Source of the DNA: Mycolicibacterium boenickei
GTDB taxonomy: Bacteria > Actinomycetota > Actinomycetes > Mycobacteriales > Mycobacteriaceae
Length of the DNA stretch: 64,000 nt
Reading direction: 5' to 3'
NCBI RefSeq assembly: GCF_010731295.1
Contig: NZ_AP022579.1
Location: forward strand, 248,001-312,000
Every line of letters begins with the position of its first letter. The first letter of the stretch is position 1. The position numbers and the translations under genes are program-made. The notes under the pieces are model-generated. The model saw nothing but the letters and a program-made list of their open reading frames with translations, was not told where the DNA came from and ran no database searches. Below are positions 18,885-29,259 of this stretch, piece after piece.

Positions 18885-19700
18885 ATGCGAATTGCCCTGG
18901 CGCAGATCGCCACCGGCACGGACCCCTCGTCGAACCTGCGACTGGTCGATGAGTTCACCCGGCGCGCCGCCGATGACGGCGCCCGGTTGGTGTTGTTCCC
19001 CGAGGCCACGATGTGCCGGTTCGGCGTTCCGCTGGCCCCGGTCGCCGAGGGCCTGGACGGGCCATGGGCGACGGCGGTGCGGGAGATCGCCGCACGCGCC
19101 GGGGTCGTGGTGGTGGCCGGGATGTTCGTCCCCGCCGAGGACGGGCGGGTCACCAACACCCTGATCGCGACGGGCCCCGGCGTCGACGCGCACTACCACA
19201 AGATCCACCTGTACGACGCCTTCGGATTCACCGAATCACGCACTGTGGCACCGGGTTTCGAGCCTGCGACGATCGCTGTCGACGATGTCACCGTCGGCCT
19301 GACCACCTGCTACGACATCCGGTTCCCCGAGCTGTACGTGGAGCTGGCCCGTCGCGGCGCCCAGCTGATCACCGTGCACGCCTCATGGGGTTCGGGGCCA
19401 GGCAAGCTCGAGCAGTGGACCCTGCTGGCCCGCGCCCGCGCGCTGGACACCACCGGCTTCATCGCCGCGGTGGACCAGGCCTACCCGGGCGACGAGATCG
19501 CCAAGGTCGGGCCCACGGGCGTCGGCGGCAGCCTGGTGGCCTCCCCCACCGGCGAGGTTCTCGCTTCGGCCGGCACCGAGGAGCAGTTGCTGGTCTTCGA
19601 CGTCGACCTCGATGCCGCCAACCAGGTCCGGGACACCATCGCGGTGCTGCAGAACCGCTCACAGTTCGCTCAGTTGGGTAAGGCACAATCGCTGGGGTGA
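18885..19700 (+). CDS. Carbon-nitrogen hydrolase (nitrilase superfamily)
   Basis: 271 residues. The Glu-Lys-Cys triad is visible: Glu in LVLFPEATMC, Lys in YHKIHLYDAFGF and Cys in TTCYDIRFPELY. Sequence style is that of the Nit1/Nit2-like omega-amidase / deaminated-glutathione amidase branch, which clears side products of thiol or amide metabolism. That branch assignment is inference. Ortholog position Rv0480c. Its stop overlaps the GTG of the next gene (GTGA), so the two are translationally coupled. Confidence 0.9.
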   Translation: MRIALAQIATGTDPSSNLRLVDEFTRRAADDGARLVLFPEATMCRFGVPLAPVAEGLDGPWATAVREIAARAGVVVVAGMFVPAEDGRVTNTLIATGPGVDAHYHKIHLYDAFGFTESRTVAPGFEPATIAVDDVTVGLTTCYDIRFPELYVELARRGAQLITVHASWGSGPGKLEQWTLLARARALDTTGFIAAVDQAYPGDEIAKVGPTGVGGSLVASPTGEVLASAGTEEQLLVFDVDLDAANQVRDTIAVLQNRSQFAQLGKAQSLG

Positions 19701-20593
19701 CCGATCCCTGGGCTCGCCCAACCGACCAGTCCCCGCCGTCGCCTACGCAGGAGCTGCCTCCGCAGCCTCCGGCGCCCGATCAGCCGGTTCAGCCTGGTCA
19801 GGTCGAACAGCCCACGCCGCAGCCGCAGGACACCTCGGCCCTGGCGAAGGTCAAGAAGCTGTTCTCGGACCCGCTGTCGGTGGTGCTGGTCGTCGTCATC
19901 GTGGTCGCCCTGGTCGCCGCCGGCGTCCTCGGCGGCGAGCTGTACGCGCGCAGCCGTGCCGACAAGATCGTCGCCTCGATCGTGGAATGCATCGTGCAGG
20001 ACGGCGCCAAGGCGTCGTTCGACCCGCTGCCGCCGTTCCTGATGCAGCACGTGAGCGGGCACTACACCAACATCAACATCGAGACCGCCGGTAACCAGAT
20101 CCGCGATGCCAAGGGCATGAAGGTGAAGCTGGGCATCGAAGATGTCCGGATCAAGGAAACCGCCGACGCGAGCGGCACCGTGGGCTCGCTGGTCGCCGAC
20201 ATCTCGTGGAGCACCGACGGCATCCGTCAGACCGTGGCCGACATGGTGCAGCTGCCGTTCATCGGCTCGGCCATCTCCGATGTGAAGACCAATCCGTCCA
20301 ACGGGACGATCGAACTGAAGGGCCTGCTCGGCACCATCACCGCCAAGCCGACGGTGGTCAACAAGGGCATCTCGATGCAGATCGTCGATCTAAGTGCGAT
20401 CGGCCTGTCCTGGCCGCGGGAGACCCTGCAGCCGATCCTGGACAAATTCACCGCCCAGCTCACCGAGAATTACCCGATGGGCATCCACGCCGACAGCGTG
20501 CAGGTCACCGACAGCGGTGTGGTGGCGAAGTTCTCCACCCAGAACGCCACGATGCCCAAGGCTCAAGAGGACCCCTGCTTCGCCAAGCTCTGA
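19697..20593 (+). CDS. Pro/Gln-rich single-pass membrane protein, DUF2993/LmeA-like
   Basis: 298 residues. The first 50 or so are Pro/Gln-rich (PPSPTQELPPQPPAPDQPVQ). One transmembrane helix follows (VVLVVVIVVALVAAGVLGGE, about 57-77). An external domain of about 220 residues has the repeating strand pattern of DUF2993 proteins (VKLGIEDVRIKE; MQIVDLSAIGLSWPRE; FTAQLTENYPMGIHADSVQV). The family includes LmeA, which acts in lipomannan maturation; whether this copy does is unknown. Coupled to the nitrilase by a GTGA overlap, which is odd functionally. Convergent with deoC. Confidence 0.8.
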   Translation: MTDPWARPTDQSPPSPTQELPPQPPAPDQPVQPGQVEQPTPQPQDTSALAKVKKLFSDPLSVVLVVVIVVALVAAGVLGGELYARSRADKIVASIVECIVQDGAKASFDPLPPFLMQHVSGHYTNINIETAGNQIRDAKGMKVKLGIEDVRIKETADASGTVGSLVADISWSTDGIRQTVADMVQLPFIGSAISDVKTNPSNGTIELKGLLGTITAKPTVVNKGISMQIVDLSAIGLSWPRETLQPILDKFTAQLTENYPMGIHADSVQVTDSGVVAKFSTQNATMPKAQEDPCFAKL

Positions 20594-20610
20594 GTCCTTC
20601 CCGCCGCCTT

Positions 20611-21290
<680 letters not shown>

Positions 21291-21291
<1 letters not shown>

Positions 21292-21701
21292 CAGAACGGT
21301 TCCTCGCTGCCGCCGGGATTGCAGCCGCTGGCCAGCATCACCTCGGGCGTGACCTCCGGGCGCCACGGCTCCAGATTCCAGCTGGTCTTGCCGGGCTCGG
21401 CGAGTTCGGCGAACGTCCAGTGGCACAGGAACTGCTCACGCATCCCGGGCAGGTCGGCATCCGGGGACAGGGCAAGAACCTCGGCCCAGGCCTGATCGGC
21501 CTGGACCGTGCTGCCGGGCTGCCGGGTGAGGGCGCGGGCCGTGTCGGTGGGATACACCCGCAGGCTCGACAGGTCGCCCCATTTGGCCCATTCGACGTGG
21601 TCGACGTAGACGTGGTCGTCGGCGGCCGAGGTGGCGGCGAACGTCAGTGCCGCGCCCAGCGCCAGGCAGGCCGCACCGAACGCGGCCAGTGGTGAACGCA
21701 T
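21291..21701 (-). CDS. Secreted DUF2599-type protein
   Basis: 136 residues with a Sec signal peptide ([24 protein letters not shown], cleaved after about residue 27). The mature part carries [20 protein letters not shown] and ends with two cysteines (CHWTFAELA and LASGCNPGG), likely a disulphide. Matches Rv0477, a DUF2599 secreted protein of unknown role. Start ATG 21701 puts the signal peptide at the N-terminus. It lies four bases after the DUF2516 gene and overlaps deoC, forming one operon. Confidence 0.85.
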
Positions 21702-21705
21702 CGGG

Positions 21706-21990
21706 TCAGTGCGACTTTCCCTGGATTTCCAGCAGTTTGGGGCGCACATCGACGAGGTAGACGCCTGCGGCGCAGGCCGCGATGACGGGGATGAACACGC
21801 CACCCACCAGCAGCGTCAGCACCGCGCTCACACCGAGGATGGCCAGCCAGACCGGCTTGGTGAGCTTGCCGGTGGCCGTATAGGCGTCCGGACGCTGCAG
21901 GGCCGCATGCACGAAGGCGTAGACGCCAACGAGAACGACCAGGTAACCGAGTACCGAAATAATGACGCCCGCAAGGTTGGCAAGTTGCAC
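21706..21990 (-). CDS. DUF2516 small membrane protein
   Basis: 94 residues with about three hydrophobic segments ([53 protein letters not shown]). Ortholog position Rv0476. GTG 21990 lies six bases after TAGGCT (21997-22002, minus strand), so a leaderless promoter is likely to drive this gene together with the secreted DUF2599 protein and deoC. Function unknown. Confidence 0.85.
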   Translation of the reverse strand: MQLANLAGVIISVLGYLVVLVGVYAFVHAALQRPDAYTATGKLTKPVWLAILGVSAVLTLLVGGVFIPVIAACAAGVYLVDVRPKLLEIQGKSH

Positions 21991-21996
21991 CTCACC

Positions 21997-22002
21997 AGCC
22001 TA
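21997..22002 (-). promoter_or_regulatory. Minus-10 hexamer TAGGCT of the DUF2516-DUF2599-deoC operon
   Basis: Minus-strand TAGGCT ends six bases before GTG 21990, at the head of a three-gene unit with overlapping or nearly touching genes. Confidence 0.5.
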
Positions 22003-22063
22003 TGCGGGCGTCATCGTCAGCGTCGACCGACGGGGCTCAGGGCCCCGCCGGTCCACACCGGAA

Positions 22064-22702
22064 TTACTTCTGGGTGACCTTCTTGGCCGGGGCGGCCGTG
22101 GTCTTCTTGGCGGCCGGAGCAGCCTTCTTGGCGGCAGGCGCGGGCGCGGCCTTCTTGGCCGGGGCCTTCTTGGCGGGAGCGGCGGCGGCCGGCTCGGCAG
22201 CCTTCTCGGCCTTCTTCGGCAGCTCGACGCCGACCAGCTTGGCGGCGCGCTCGCCGACCGCGCGGGTCTGCGAGGCGACGGTGCCCAGCGCGTCCTGGGT
22301 CAGCTCGGTGACCTGGTCGGTGTAGCCCTCGACCCGGCTGGCGGCTTCCTCGATGGCCGGCTGGTTGCGCAGGCGCTCCAGCGCGGCCTCGCCGCGCTCG
22401 ACCAGCTTGTTGTAGGTCGCGGTGGCCTGATCGGCGTAGCCCTCGGCGGCCTTGCGCAGCTCCTCGGAGGTGAACTTGTCGCGCAGCTCGTCGAACTGGG
22501 CAGGCAGGTCTTCCTGCAGCTTGGTCAGGCGGGCGCGGCCTTCTTCGACGCGGGCCTCGGCATCGGTGCGCGCGCCCTCGGCACGCTCACGCAGGCTGGC
22601 GACGATCTCGTTGACCGTGGCCAGGGCCAGGTCGGCAGCGCCGACGGCGGCCAGCAGCGGGGCCTTGAGGTCTTCGATGGTGGGCTGAGTCTTCTCGGTC
22701 AT
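22064..22702 (-). CDS. hbhA: Heparin-binding hemagglutinin
   Basis: 212 residues. Residues 1-155 are helical and predicted to form a coiled coil. The C-terminus is a run of Lys/Ala/Pro repeats ([17 protein letters not shown] and similar), the heparan-sulfate-binding and methylated region in M. tuberculosis HbhA. It acts as a surface adhesin in pathogens; in environmental species a role in aggregation or lipid-inclusion organisation has been proposed. AAAGGAAC lies before ATG 22702. It follows the XRE regulator by 62 bases on the same strand. Confidence 0.95.
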   Translation of the reverse strand: MTEKTQPTIEDLKAPLLAAVGAADLALATVNEIVASLRERAEGARTDAEARVEEGRARLTKLQEDLPAQFDELRDKFTSEELRKAAEGYADQATATYNKLVERGEAALERLRNQPAIEEAASRVEGYTDQVTELTQDALGTVASQTRAVGERAAKLVGVELPKKAEKAAEPAAAAPAKKAPAKKAAPAPAAKKAAPAAKKTTAAPAKKVTQK

Positions 22703-22764
22703 GCGAGTTCCTTTCTCTCAGATGGGCTTTTCGTGCGAGTGGTTATCGGGTAGCTGGTGAGGTG

Positions 22765-23160
22765 TCAATCAGTTGTCGGCTCCTCACCTGCTTCGGCTTC
22801 GTTCTGCTGCCGAAACGATGTGTAGATGTCGAGCAGCACCTGCTTCTGCCGCTCGGTGATCCCCACGTCGTTGACGATGGCGTCGCGGACCTCGCTGGGC
22901 TCGCTGGGTTCGAGGATCCCGGCGCGCACATAGAGGACTTCCGCGGACACCCGCAGTGCCTTCGCGATCTGGTTGAGCACGTCGGCGGAGGGTTTCCGCA
23001 ATCCCCGTTCGATCTGGCTCAAGTAGGGATTGCTGACGCCGGCCTTCTCGGCCAACTGCCGTACCGATACCTGCGCCGCCTCACGCTGGGCCCGGATGAA
23101 GCTTCCGATGTCCTGCGCAGCGTTGGAGACGACCGCCGCGAGATTTTCGTCTTGCGCCAT
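22765..23160 (-). CDS. XRE-family transcriptional regulator upstream of hbhA
   Basis: 131 residues. The HTH is RQLAEKAGVSNPYLSQIERG at about residues 33-52, with KPSADVLNQIAKALRVSAEV behind it. Start ATG 23160 has an excellent GGGGGAAGGA ribosome-binding site; an upstream reading frame to 23199 is less likely. Matches Rv0474, reported as a copper-responsive autoregulated repressor near hbhA (recalled). An inverted repeat at 23220-23245 could be its operator. Confidence 0.9.
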   Translation of the reverse strand: MAQDENLAAVVSNAAQDIGSFIRAQREAAQVSVRQLAEKAGVSNPYLSQIERGLRKPSADVLNQIAKALRVSAEVLYVRAGILEPSEPSEVRDAIVNDVGITERQKQVLLDIYTSFRQQNEAEAGEEPTTD

Positions 23161-23219
23161 GTCCTTCCCCCTCGTAGGCCGTGTATCCGTTAACGACAAA
23201 AATCACGCTACGACGGGGT

Positions 23220-23245
23220 GCTAACTTTTGCAAGCACTAGTTAGC
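23220..23245. promoter_or_regulatory. Inverted repeat upstream of the XRE regulator
   Basis: GCTAACT and AGTTAGC are perfect 7-base arms separated by 12 bases, about 60 bases upstream of the regulator start. This position fits an autoregulatory operator or promoter site. It also lies just beyond the DUF445 stop (23251). Confidence 0.4.
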
Positions 23246-23250
23246 GCAGG

Positions 23251-24579
23251 TCAGAAGAGTAGTTGGGCTATCGAATAGATGATCAGGCCCGCCAACGAAC
23301 CCACCACGGTGCCGTTGATCCGGATGAACTGCAGGTCACGACCCACATGGAGCTCGATCCGGCGGCTCGCCTCGTCCGCATCCCAGCGTTCGATGGTCTC
23401 GGTGATGATCGCTGTGATCTCGGTCCCATACTCCGCGACCAGGTGTTTTGCGCCCCGGATGATCCAGCTGTCCACCTTGTCGCGTAGCTCGGCGTCGTCG
23501 CGCAACGACTCACCGATCCGCATCACCGAGTCGGCGATCCGGGTCCGCAGCGCCGAGGACGGATCGTCCACCGACTCCAGGATGATCCGCTTGGCGGCCG
23601 CCCACGCCGTCTCCGCCGCGCGCGCCACCTCGTCGCGACCCATGATCTGGTCTTTGACGTTCTCGGCACGCTGAATCGTCGCCTCGTCGTGTTGCAGGTC
23701 GTCGGCGAACTCGAACAGGAACCGGGTGGCCGAGCGCCGCAGCTCATGGTCGGGGTTACGGCGCACCTTGTCCGTGAAATCCATCAACTCCCGGTGGATT
23801 CGGTCCCCGACCAGGTGGTCCACCCAGCGGGGCGACCAGGTCGGCGAATCCCGCTCGATGACGCGCTCGATCACCTCACCGGAGTTCAGCGACCACTGGA
23901 ACGCCCGGTCGCACAGCAGCTGGATCAAGGCTTCCTGACGCCCCTCCTGCAGCAGGGTGGACAGCACCCGGCCGATGGGCGGCCCCCACTTGGGTTCGGC
24001 GATGCGCTTGACGATCATCCGGTCCAGCACGTGCTGAACGTCCTCGTCGCGCAGCATCTCCACCCCGACCCGGAGCACGGTCGACGCCTCCGCGGCCACC
24101 CGCTCGGCGTGCGAACGGTCGCACAGCCATTTCCCGAACCGGCCGGCCACCTGGGCGTCCTGCAGCTTGGTCGCGATCACCTCGGGGGACATGAAGTTCT
24201 CCCGGACGAACGTGCCCAGGCCCTCCCCCAACTGGTCCTTCTTGCGCTTGATGATGGCCGTGTGCGGGATGGGCAGCCCGAGCGGATGCTTGAACAGCGC
24301 GGTGACGGCAAACCAGTCGGCCAGCGCGCCGACCATGCCTGCCTCGGCCGCGGCCCGCACATACCCGACCCAGCCGGCGGCACCCCACGACTGTGCCCAG
24401 GTACAGAACAGGAAGATCACCGTGGCGCCGACCAGGAAGCTCAGCGCCACCAGCTTCATCCTCCGCAAACCCCGGAGGCGTTCGGCATCCGCGGCGCTGT
24501 CCGCCCCGGCCAGTGTCTCGGCAAAACTTGGCCGCGGACCCGCCAGCGCGCGGACTCCTTCGTCGGATCGATGTGCCAC
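23251..24579 (-). CDS. DUF445 inner-membrane protein
   Basis: 442 residues. Residues about 40-100 carry two or three hydrophobic segments (LVALSFLVGATVIFLFCTWA, AAAEAGMVGALADWFAVTAL), followed by FKHPLGLPIPHTAIIKRKKD, the DUF445 (YjiN) signature. One C-terminal membrane helix ends the protein (VVGSLAGLIIYSIAQLL). The middle is long and helical. Function unknown across the family. Start GTG 24579. Ortholog Rv0473. Confidence 0.88.
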   Translation of the reverse strand: MAHRSDEGVRALAGPRPSFAETLAGADSAADAERLRGLRRMKLVALSFLVGATVIFLFCTWAQSWGAAGWVGYVRAAAEAGMVGALADWFAVTALFKHPLGLPIPHTAIIKRKKDQLGEGLGTFVRENFMSPEVIATKLQDAQVAGRFGKWLCDRSHAERVAAEASTVLRVGVEMLRDEDVQHVLDRMIVKRIAEPKWGPPIGRVLSTLLQEGRQEALIQLLCDRAFQWSLNSGEVIERVIERDSPTWSPRWVDHLVGDRIHRELMDFTDKVRRNPDHELRRSATRFLFEFADDLQHDEATIQRAENVKDQIMGRDEVARAAETAWAAAKRIILESVDDPSSALRTRIADSVMRIGESLRDDAELRDKVDSWIIRGAKHLVAEYGTEITAIITETIERWDADEASRRIELHVGRDLQFIRINGTVVGSLAGLIIYSIAQLLF

Positions 24580-24685
24580 CTTTCCATCTTGCGCTATCGC
24601 AGCGACTGACGGTCTGACCCACGGACCGGTATCCGCAGATTCGCCGTAGTATCAAGTGGAACTAGGGAATGGGACTACTGCGACT

Positions 24686-25390
24686 GTGGCACAGCAGACT
24701 CCGCCGGTGACGGTGAAGACCGATGGACGCAAGCGGCGCTGGCACCAGCACAAGGTGGAGCGACGCAATGAGCTGGTCGACGGCACCCTGGAAGCGATTC
24801 GACGCCAGGGCAGCAACGTCAGCATGGACGAGATCGCCGCCGAGATCGGCGTGTCGAAGACCGTGCTGTACCGCTACTTCGTCGACAAGAACGACCTCAC
24901 CACCGCGGTGATGATGCGGTTCGCCCAGACCACCCTGATCCCGAACATGGCCGCCGCCTTGTCCTCCAACCTCGACGGGTTCGCACTGACCCGGGAGATC
25001 ATCAAGGTGTACGTGGAAACCGTTGCGGCCGAGCCCGAGATCTATCCCTTCGTGATGGCGAACAACTCGGCCAGCAAGAGCAAAGCCGTGGCCGATTCCG
25101 AACAGATCATCGCCCGCATGCTCGCCGTCATGCTGCGCCGCCGGATGGCCGCTGTCGGCATGGACACCCGGGGCGCGGAAGCCTGGGCGTTTCACACCGT
25201 CGGCGGCGTCCAGCTGGCCACCCACTCGTGGATGTCGAACCCCCGGATGACCGCCGACGAGCTGATCGACTACCTGACCATGCTGTCGTGGAACGCGCTG
25301 TGCGGCATCGTGGAGGTCGGCGGCTCGCTGGAAAAGTTCAACTCACTGCCGCACCCGTCACCGGTTTTGCCTCCGCAGCTGCTTGACTGA
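24686..25390 (+). CDS. TetR-family regulator
   Basis: 234 residues. The HTH is DEIAAEIGVSKTVLYRYFVD at about residues 50-69. Position matches Rv0472c. GTG 24686 (start AQQTPPVTVKTDGRKRR) gives the same length as I recall for that ortholog; GTG 24656 would add ten residues. TAGTAT at 24647-24652 is a plausible minus-10. Divergent from the DUF445 gene. The PPK2 gene starts within five bases of its stop and is probably co-expressed. Target unknown. Confidence 0.88.
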   Translation: MAQQTPPVTVKTDGRKRRWHQHKVERRNELVDGTLEAIRRQGSNVSMDEIAAEIGVSKTVLYRYFVDKNDLTTAVMMRFAQTTLIPNMAAALSSNLDGFALTREIIKVYVETVAAEPEIYPFVMANNSASKSKAVADSEQIIARMLAVMLRRRMAAVGMDTRGAEAWAFHTVGGVQLATHSWMSNPRMTADELIDYLTMLSWNALCGIVEVGGSLEKFNSLPHPSPVLPPQLLD

Positions 25391-25394
25391 GCGG

Positions 25395-26261
25395 GTGAGC
25401 GACAGAGATCTGCCTGCCCTGTGGACCCACGAACCACACGACCAGCTGGCCTTCCGCCCGGGCGACGAGGTCGCGCGAATCGACACCAACGGCACGCCGG
25501 GATTCCGCGGCAACAAGAGCGACGCACCGACCCTGCAGACCGAACGGAATCTGCGGCTCGCGTCGCTGCAGGAAATGCTCTACGCCCGCAGCAAGAGTGG
25601 TGACGACAACCGTTCGGTGCTGCTGATCCTGCAGGGCATGGACACCGCGGGCAAGGGCGGAATCGTCAAACATGTTGTGGGAGCAGCGAATCCGCAAGGC
25701 ATCCGGTACACCAGCTTCGGCAAGCCGACCGAGGAGGAGCGCGCCCACCACTACCTGTGGCGGATCCGCAACGCGCTGCCGCCTGCCGGGCACATCGGGG
25801 TGTTCGACCGCTCGCACTACGAGGACGTGCTGATCGTCCGCGTGCACAACCTGGTGCCGCCGGACGTCTGGGGCGCCCGCTACGACGAGATCAACGCCTT
25901 CGAACGCGAATTGGTCGACGCAGGCACCACCCTGGTGAAGGTGGCCATGTTCGTCTCGCTCGCCGAGCAGAAGGCGCGTCTGGCCGAACGGCTGGAGCGG
26001 CCCGACAAGTACTGGAAGTACAACCCGGCCGACATCGACGAGCGGCTGCTGTGGCCCAAGTACCAGGAGGCCTACCAGGCCATGCTGGAGAAGACGTCGA
26101 CCGACTACGCGCCCTGGCACATCGTGCCCAGCGACAAGAAGTGGTACAGCCGGCTGGCCATCACCGAGCTACTCATCGAGGCGCTCAAAGGCCTCAACAT
26201 GGCCTGGCCGCCACCGGACTTCGACGTCGAGGCCGAGAAGAAGCGGTTGGCCGACGCCTAG
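25395..26261 (+). CDS. Polyphosphate kinase 2 family protein, class with S-H-Y-E-D motif
   Basis: 288 residues. PPK2 enzymes transfer phosphate between polyphosphate and nucleoside mono- or diphosphates. Walker A is QGMDTAGKGGIVKHV and Walker B / lid parts are GVFDRSHYEDVLIVRVHN. HIVPSDKKWYSRLAI is near the end. The SHYEDV version resembles the AMP/ADP-using (class II/III) branch rather than the class I type found at 50125-50982; the class call is inference. GTG 25395 is preferred; a TTG at 25383 overlapping the TetR stop is the alternative. I do not recall a PPK2 at this place in M. tuberculosis. Confidence 0.88.
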   Translation: MSDRDLPALWTHEPHDQLAFRPGDEVARIDTNGTPGFRGNKSDAPTLQTERNLRLASLQEMLYARSKSGDDNRSVLLILQGMDTAGKGGIVKHVVGAANPQGIRYTSFGKPTEEERAHHYLWRIRNALPPAGHIGVFDRSHYEDVLIVRVHNLVPPDVWGARYDEINAFERELVDAGTTLVKVAMFVSLAEQKARLAERLERPDKYWKYNPADIDERLLWPKYQEAYQAMLEKTSTDYAPWHIVPSDKKWYSRLAITELLIEALKGLNMAWPPPDFDVEAEKKRLADA

Positions 26262-26273
26262 CCATTCCCGCCG

Positions 26274-26326
26274 AGACGACGGTTTATGGCGCGATTCGCG
26301 CGATTTCACGCCATAAACCGTCGTCT
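26274..26326. repeat. Long perfect palindrome, left boundary of the DUF559 gene cassette
   Basis: Arms AGACGACGGTTTATGGCG (26274-26291) and its exact complement (26309-26326) enclose a 17-base spacer. It begins 13 bases after the PPK2 stop and could act as its terminator, though no T-tract follows. The right-hand palindrome downstream of the next gene shares 17 of 18 arm bases with it. Confidence 0.8.
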
Positions 26327-26388
26327 GGGCGCTGGGGGGAACCAGATGTCGGGCCGCCGCGTCGAATATCGGTGTGGGAGATATCGTC

Positions 26389-27237
26389 GTGGCGACCGAA
26401 GCACTGGGCGCCGGCACCATCACTCGCCATGCTCTGCGGACGCGATATCGCAAGCTCCATCAAAATATCTACATACCAAGGGATTTCACCCTCGACGCGC
26501 GTACCCGAGCCCGCGCCGCCTGGCTCTGGTCCCGACGCTCCGCCACATTGTCCGGGTACTCGGCGGCGGCAGTGCTGGGCAGCAAGTGGCTGCCTGATGA
26601 CGCGCCGGCCGAGCTGGCCCGGATCCGCCACCCGGCCCCGCCCGGGATCCTGATCCACACCGGCGCGATCGCCGATGACGAACTCGCCGTCGTGGGCGGC
26701 ATGACCTGCACAAGCGTCACCCGCACCTGTTACGACATCGGGCGACGCCAACGGCTCGACACCGCGATCATCCGGATCGATGCGCTACTCAACGTCACGC
26801 ATGTAAGCGTGGAACGGGTGGCCGGCCTCACCGACCGTTATCCGGGCGCCCGCGGCATCCGTCGACTACGCAGGGCACTCGAGCTTGCCGACGCAGGAGC
26901 CGAATCCCCGCAAGAGACGCGACTGCGACTGCTGCTCGTCCGTGGCGGACTCCCCCGGCCGGTCACCCAGATCCCGGTGGCCGACGAGTGGGGACGGGTA
27001 CAGCGGCGGATCGACATGGGATGGCCGGAATGGATGGTCGGTGTCGAGTATGACGGCGACCAGCACTGGTCGACTCCGGAGGACCACGAGAACGACATTG
27101 TCAGGCTGGAATTCCTGGCGTCCAGAGGGTGGACGATCGTGCGGGTCAGTGCCCGTCAGCTGCGGTACAAGCAGCCTGAGATCTTGGCTCGTGTCAGGAG
27201 CGCGCTAGAACAAAAACGCCGAGACTACGGTTTCTGA
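26389..27237 (+). CDS. AbiEi-like N-terminal / DUF559 (Vsr-fold) C-terminal protein, palindrome-bounded
   Basis: 282 residues from GTG 26389, which has GGGAG eight bases upstream; GTG 26374 is the alternative. The N-terminal third (GTITRHALRTRYRKLHQNIY, then LSGYSAAAVLGSKWL) resembles the winged-helix region of AbiEi-type proteins. The C-terminal 90 residues look like the DUF559/Vsr PD-(D/E)xK nuclease fold: RRIDMGWPEWMVGVEYDGDQ, then EDHENDIVRLEFLASRGWTI. The Asp and Glu residues there could be catalytic. The last codons and stop lie inside the right palindrome. I recall similar proteins in several copies in mycobacterial genomes, with no established function. No equivalent is known to me between Rv0472c and pcaA in M. 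tuberculosis, so this is probably an insertion. Confidence 0.75.
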   Translation: MATEALGAGTITRHALRTRYRKLHQNIYIPRDFTLDARTRARAAWLWSRRSATLSGYSAAAVLGSKWLPDDAPAELARIRHPAPPGILIHTGAIADDELAVVGGMTCTSVTRTCYDIGRRQRLDTAIIRIDALLNVTHVSVERVAGLTDRYPGARGIRRLRRALELADAGAESPQETRLRLLLVRGGLPRPVTQIPVADEWGRVQRRIDMGWPEWMVGVEYDGDQHWSTPEDHENDIVRLEFLASRGWTIVRVSARQLRYKQPEILARVRSALEQKRRDYGF

Positions 27238-27279
27238 CGCGAAATCGACCATATCGCGCCAGAAACCGTCGTCTCGGCG
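27217..27279. repeat. Long near-perfect palindrome, right boundary of the DUF559 gene cassette
   Basis: Arms of 26 bases (27217-27242 and 27254-27279) with two mismatches enclose an 11-base spacer. The core of the right arm, read on the minus strand, is AGACGACGGTTTCTGGCG, one base different from the left palindrome. It contains the stop codon of the DUF559 gene (27235-27237) and ends seven bases from the umaA-type stop, so it may terminate both genes. Confidence 0.8.
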
Positions 27280-27286
27280 ACAGAGC

Positions 27287-28235
<949 letters not shown>

Positions 28236-28314
28236 AGACTCTATAGAGCGAGCCAGCAGGCCCTACTGTGGGTAGACTAGCTAAGCCTCGGCCATAGTGC
28301 CAGCGCGGGTCGAT

Positions 28315-29175
28315 TCAGTACTTGTAGAAGCCCTGACCCGATTTTTTGCCGAGCTGCCCCGCCTCCACCATGCGCAAAAGCAGCGGCGGTGCGGCGTACA
28401 AAGGCTCCTTGAACTCGTCAAACATCTTGTCGGCGATGAGCTTCAAGGTGTCGAGGCCGACCAGGTCCGACAACCGCAGCGGCCCCATCGGGTGGGACAA
28501 ACCGGCCACTACCGCCTTGTCGACATCGTCAATTGTGGCAAAGCCACCTTCGACCATTCGGACCGCCGCAAGGAGGTAGGGGACCAGCAACGCGTTGACC
28601 ACGAAACCGGACCGGTCAGAACAACGGACAACCTGTTTTCCGAGAACCGTGCTGGCGAATTCCTCGACGCGCGCGGCGGCGGCCTCGTCGGTGGTCAGCG
28701 CGGTGATCAATTCGACCAGCGGCAACACCGGAACCGGGTTGAAGAAGTGCAGACCGAGAACCCTGGCAGGATTCTGGGTAGCTGCTGCGAGTTTCATGAT
28801 CGGGATGCTGGAGGTGTTCGACGCCAGCACCGCATCGGGGTCGGTGACGATGCGATCCAGATCGGCGAAGATCTTGGTCTTGACGGCCTCGTCCTCGATC
28901 ACGGCCTCGATGACCAGCTGCCGATCGGCGAGGTCGTCGAGCGTCGTGGTGAACTTCAGCTTGCCCAGCGCGGCGTCCTTCTCCCCCTCGGTGATCTTGC
29001 CCGCGCTGACTCCGCGCTCCAACGATTTGGTGATCCGGTTGCGTCCGGCGGTCACGAAGGCGTCGGCGGTGTCGAACACCAGCACGTCCACGCCCGCGCG
29101 CGCGGACACCTCGGCGATCCCGCCACCCATCTGCCCGGCACCGATCACACCTACACGTTCAATTTGATTGCTCAC
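28315..29175 (-). CDS. fadB2: 3-hydroxybutyryl-CoA dehydrogenase
   Basis: 286 residues. Oxidises or reduces the 3-hydroxyacyl-CoA/acetoacetyl-CoA pair with NAD(P). The Rossmann motif VGVIGAGQMGGGIAEVSARA opens the protein. ASNTSSIPIMKLAAATQNPA and the catalytic His in LGLHFFNPVPVLPLVELI follow. The C-terminal domain has NALLVPYLLAAVRMVEGG. GTG 29175. Ortholog Rv0468, next to icl, so fatty acid and C2 metabolism are grouped. It lies 84 bases downstream of icl with a terminator hairpin between. Confidence 0.95.
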   Translation of the reverse strand: MSNQIERVGVIGAGQMGGGIAEVSARAGVDVLVFDTADAFVTAGRNRITKSLERGVSAGKITEGEKDAALGKLKFTTTLDDLADRQLVIEAVIEDEAVKTKIFADLDRIVTDPDAVLASNTSSIPIMKLAAATQNPARVLGLHFFNPVPVLPLVELITALTTDEAAAARVEEFASTVLGKQVVRCSDRSGFVVNALLVPYLLAAVRMVEGGFATIDDVDKAVVAGLSHPMGPLRLSDLVGLDTLKLIADKMFDEFKEPLYAAPPLLLRMVEAGQLGKKSGQGFYKY

Positions 29176-29206
29176 GACTTCACTTTCTCAATACGCGGAC
29201 ATGCGA

Positions 29207-29239
29207 CAGGCCCCGCCCAAGAATTCTGAGCGGGGCCTG
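29207..29239 (-). terminator. Terminator hairpin downstream of icl
   Basis: Perfect 10-base arms CAGGCCCCGC and GCGGGGCCTG with a 13-base loop lie 21 bases after the icl stop. There is no T-run after the stem on the minus strand, as is common for mycobacterial terminators. Confidence 0.6.
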
Positions 29240-29259
29240 CTGCTGTCAAGCCACGGGAT

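Noticed and set aside
26274..27279. CRISPR-like reading of the repeated palindromes
   Set aside because: Only two copies a kilobase apart with a gene between; no regular spacers.
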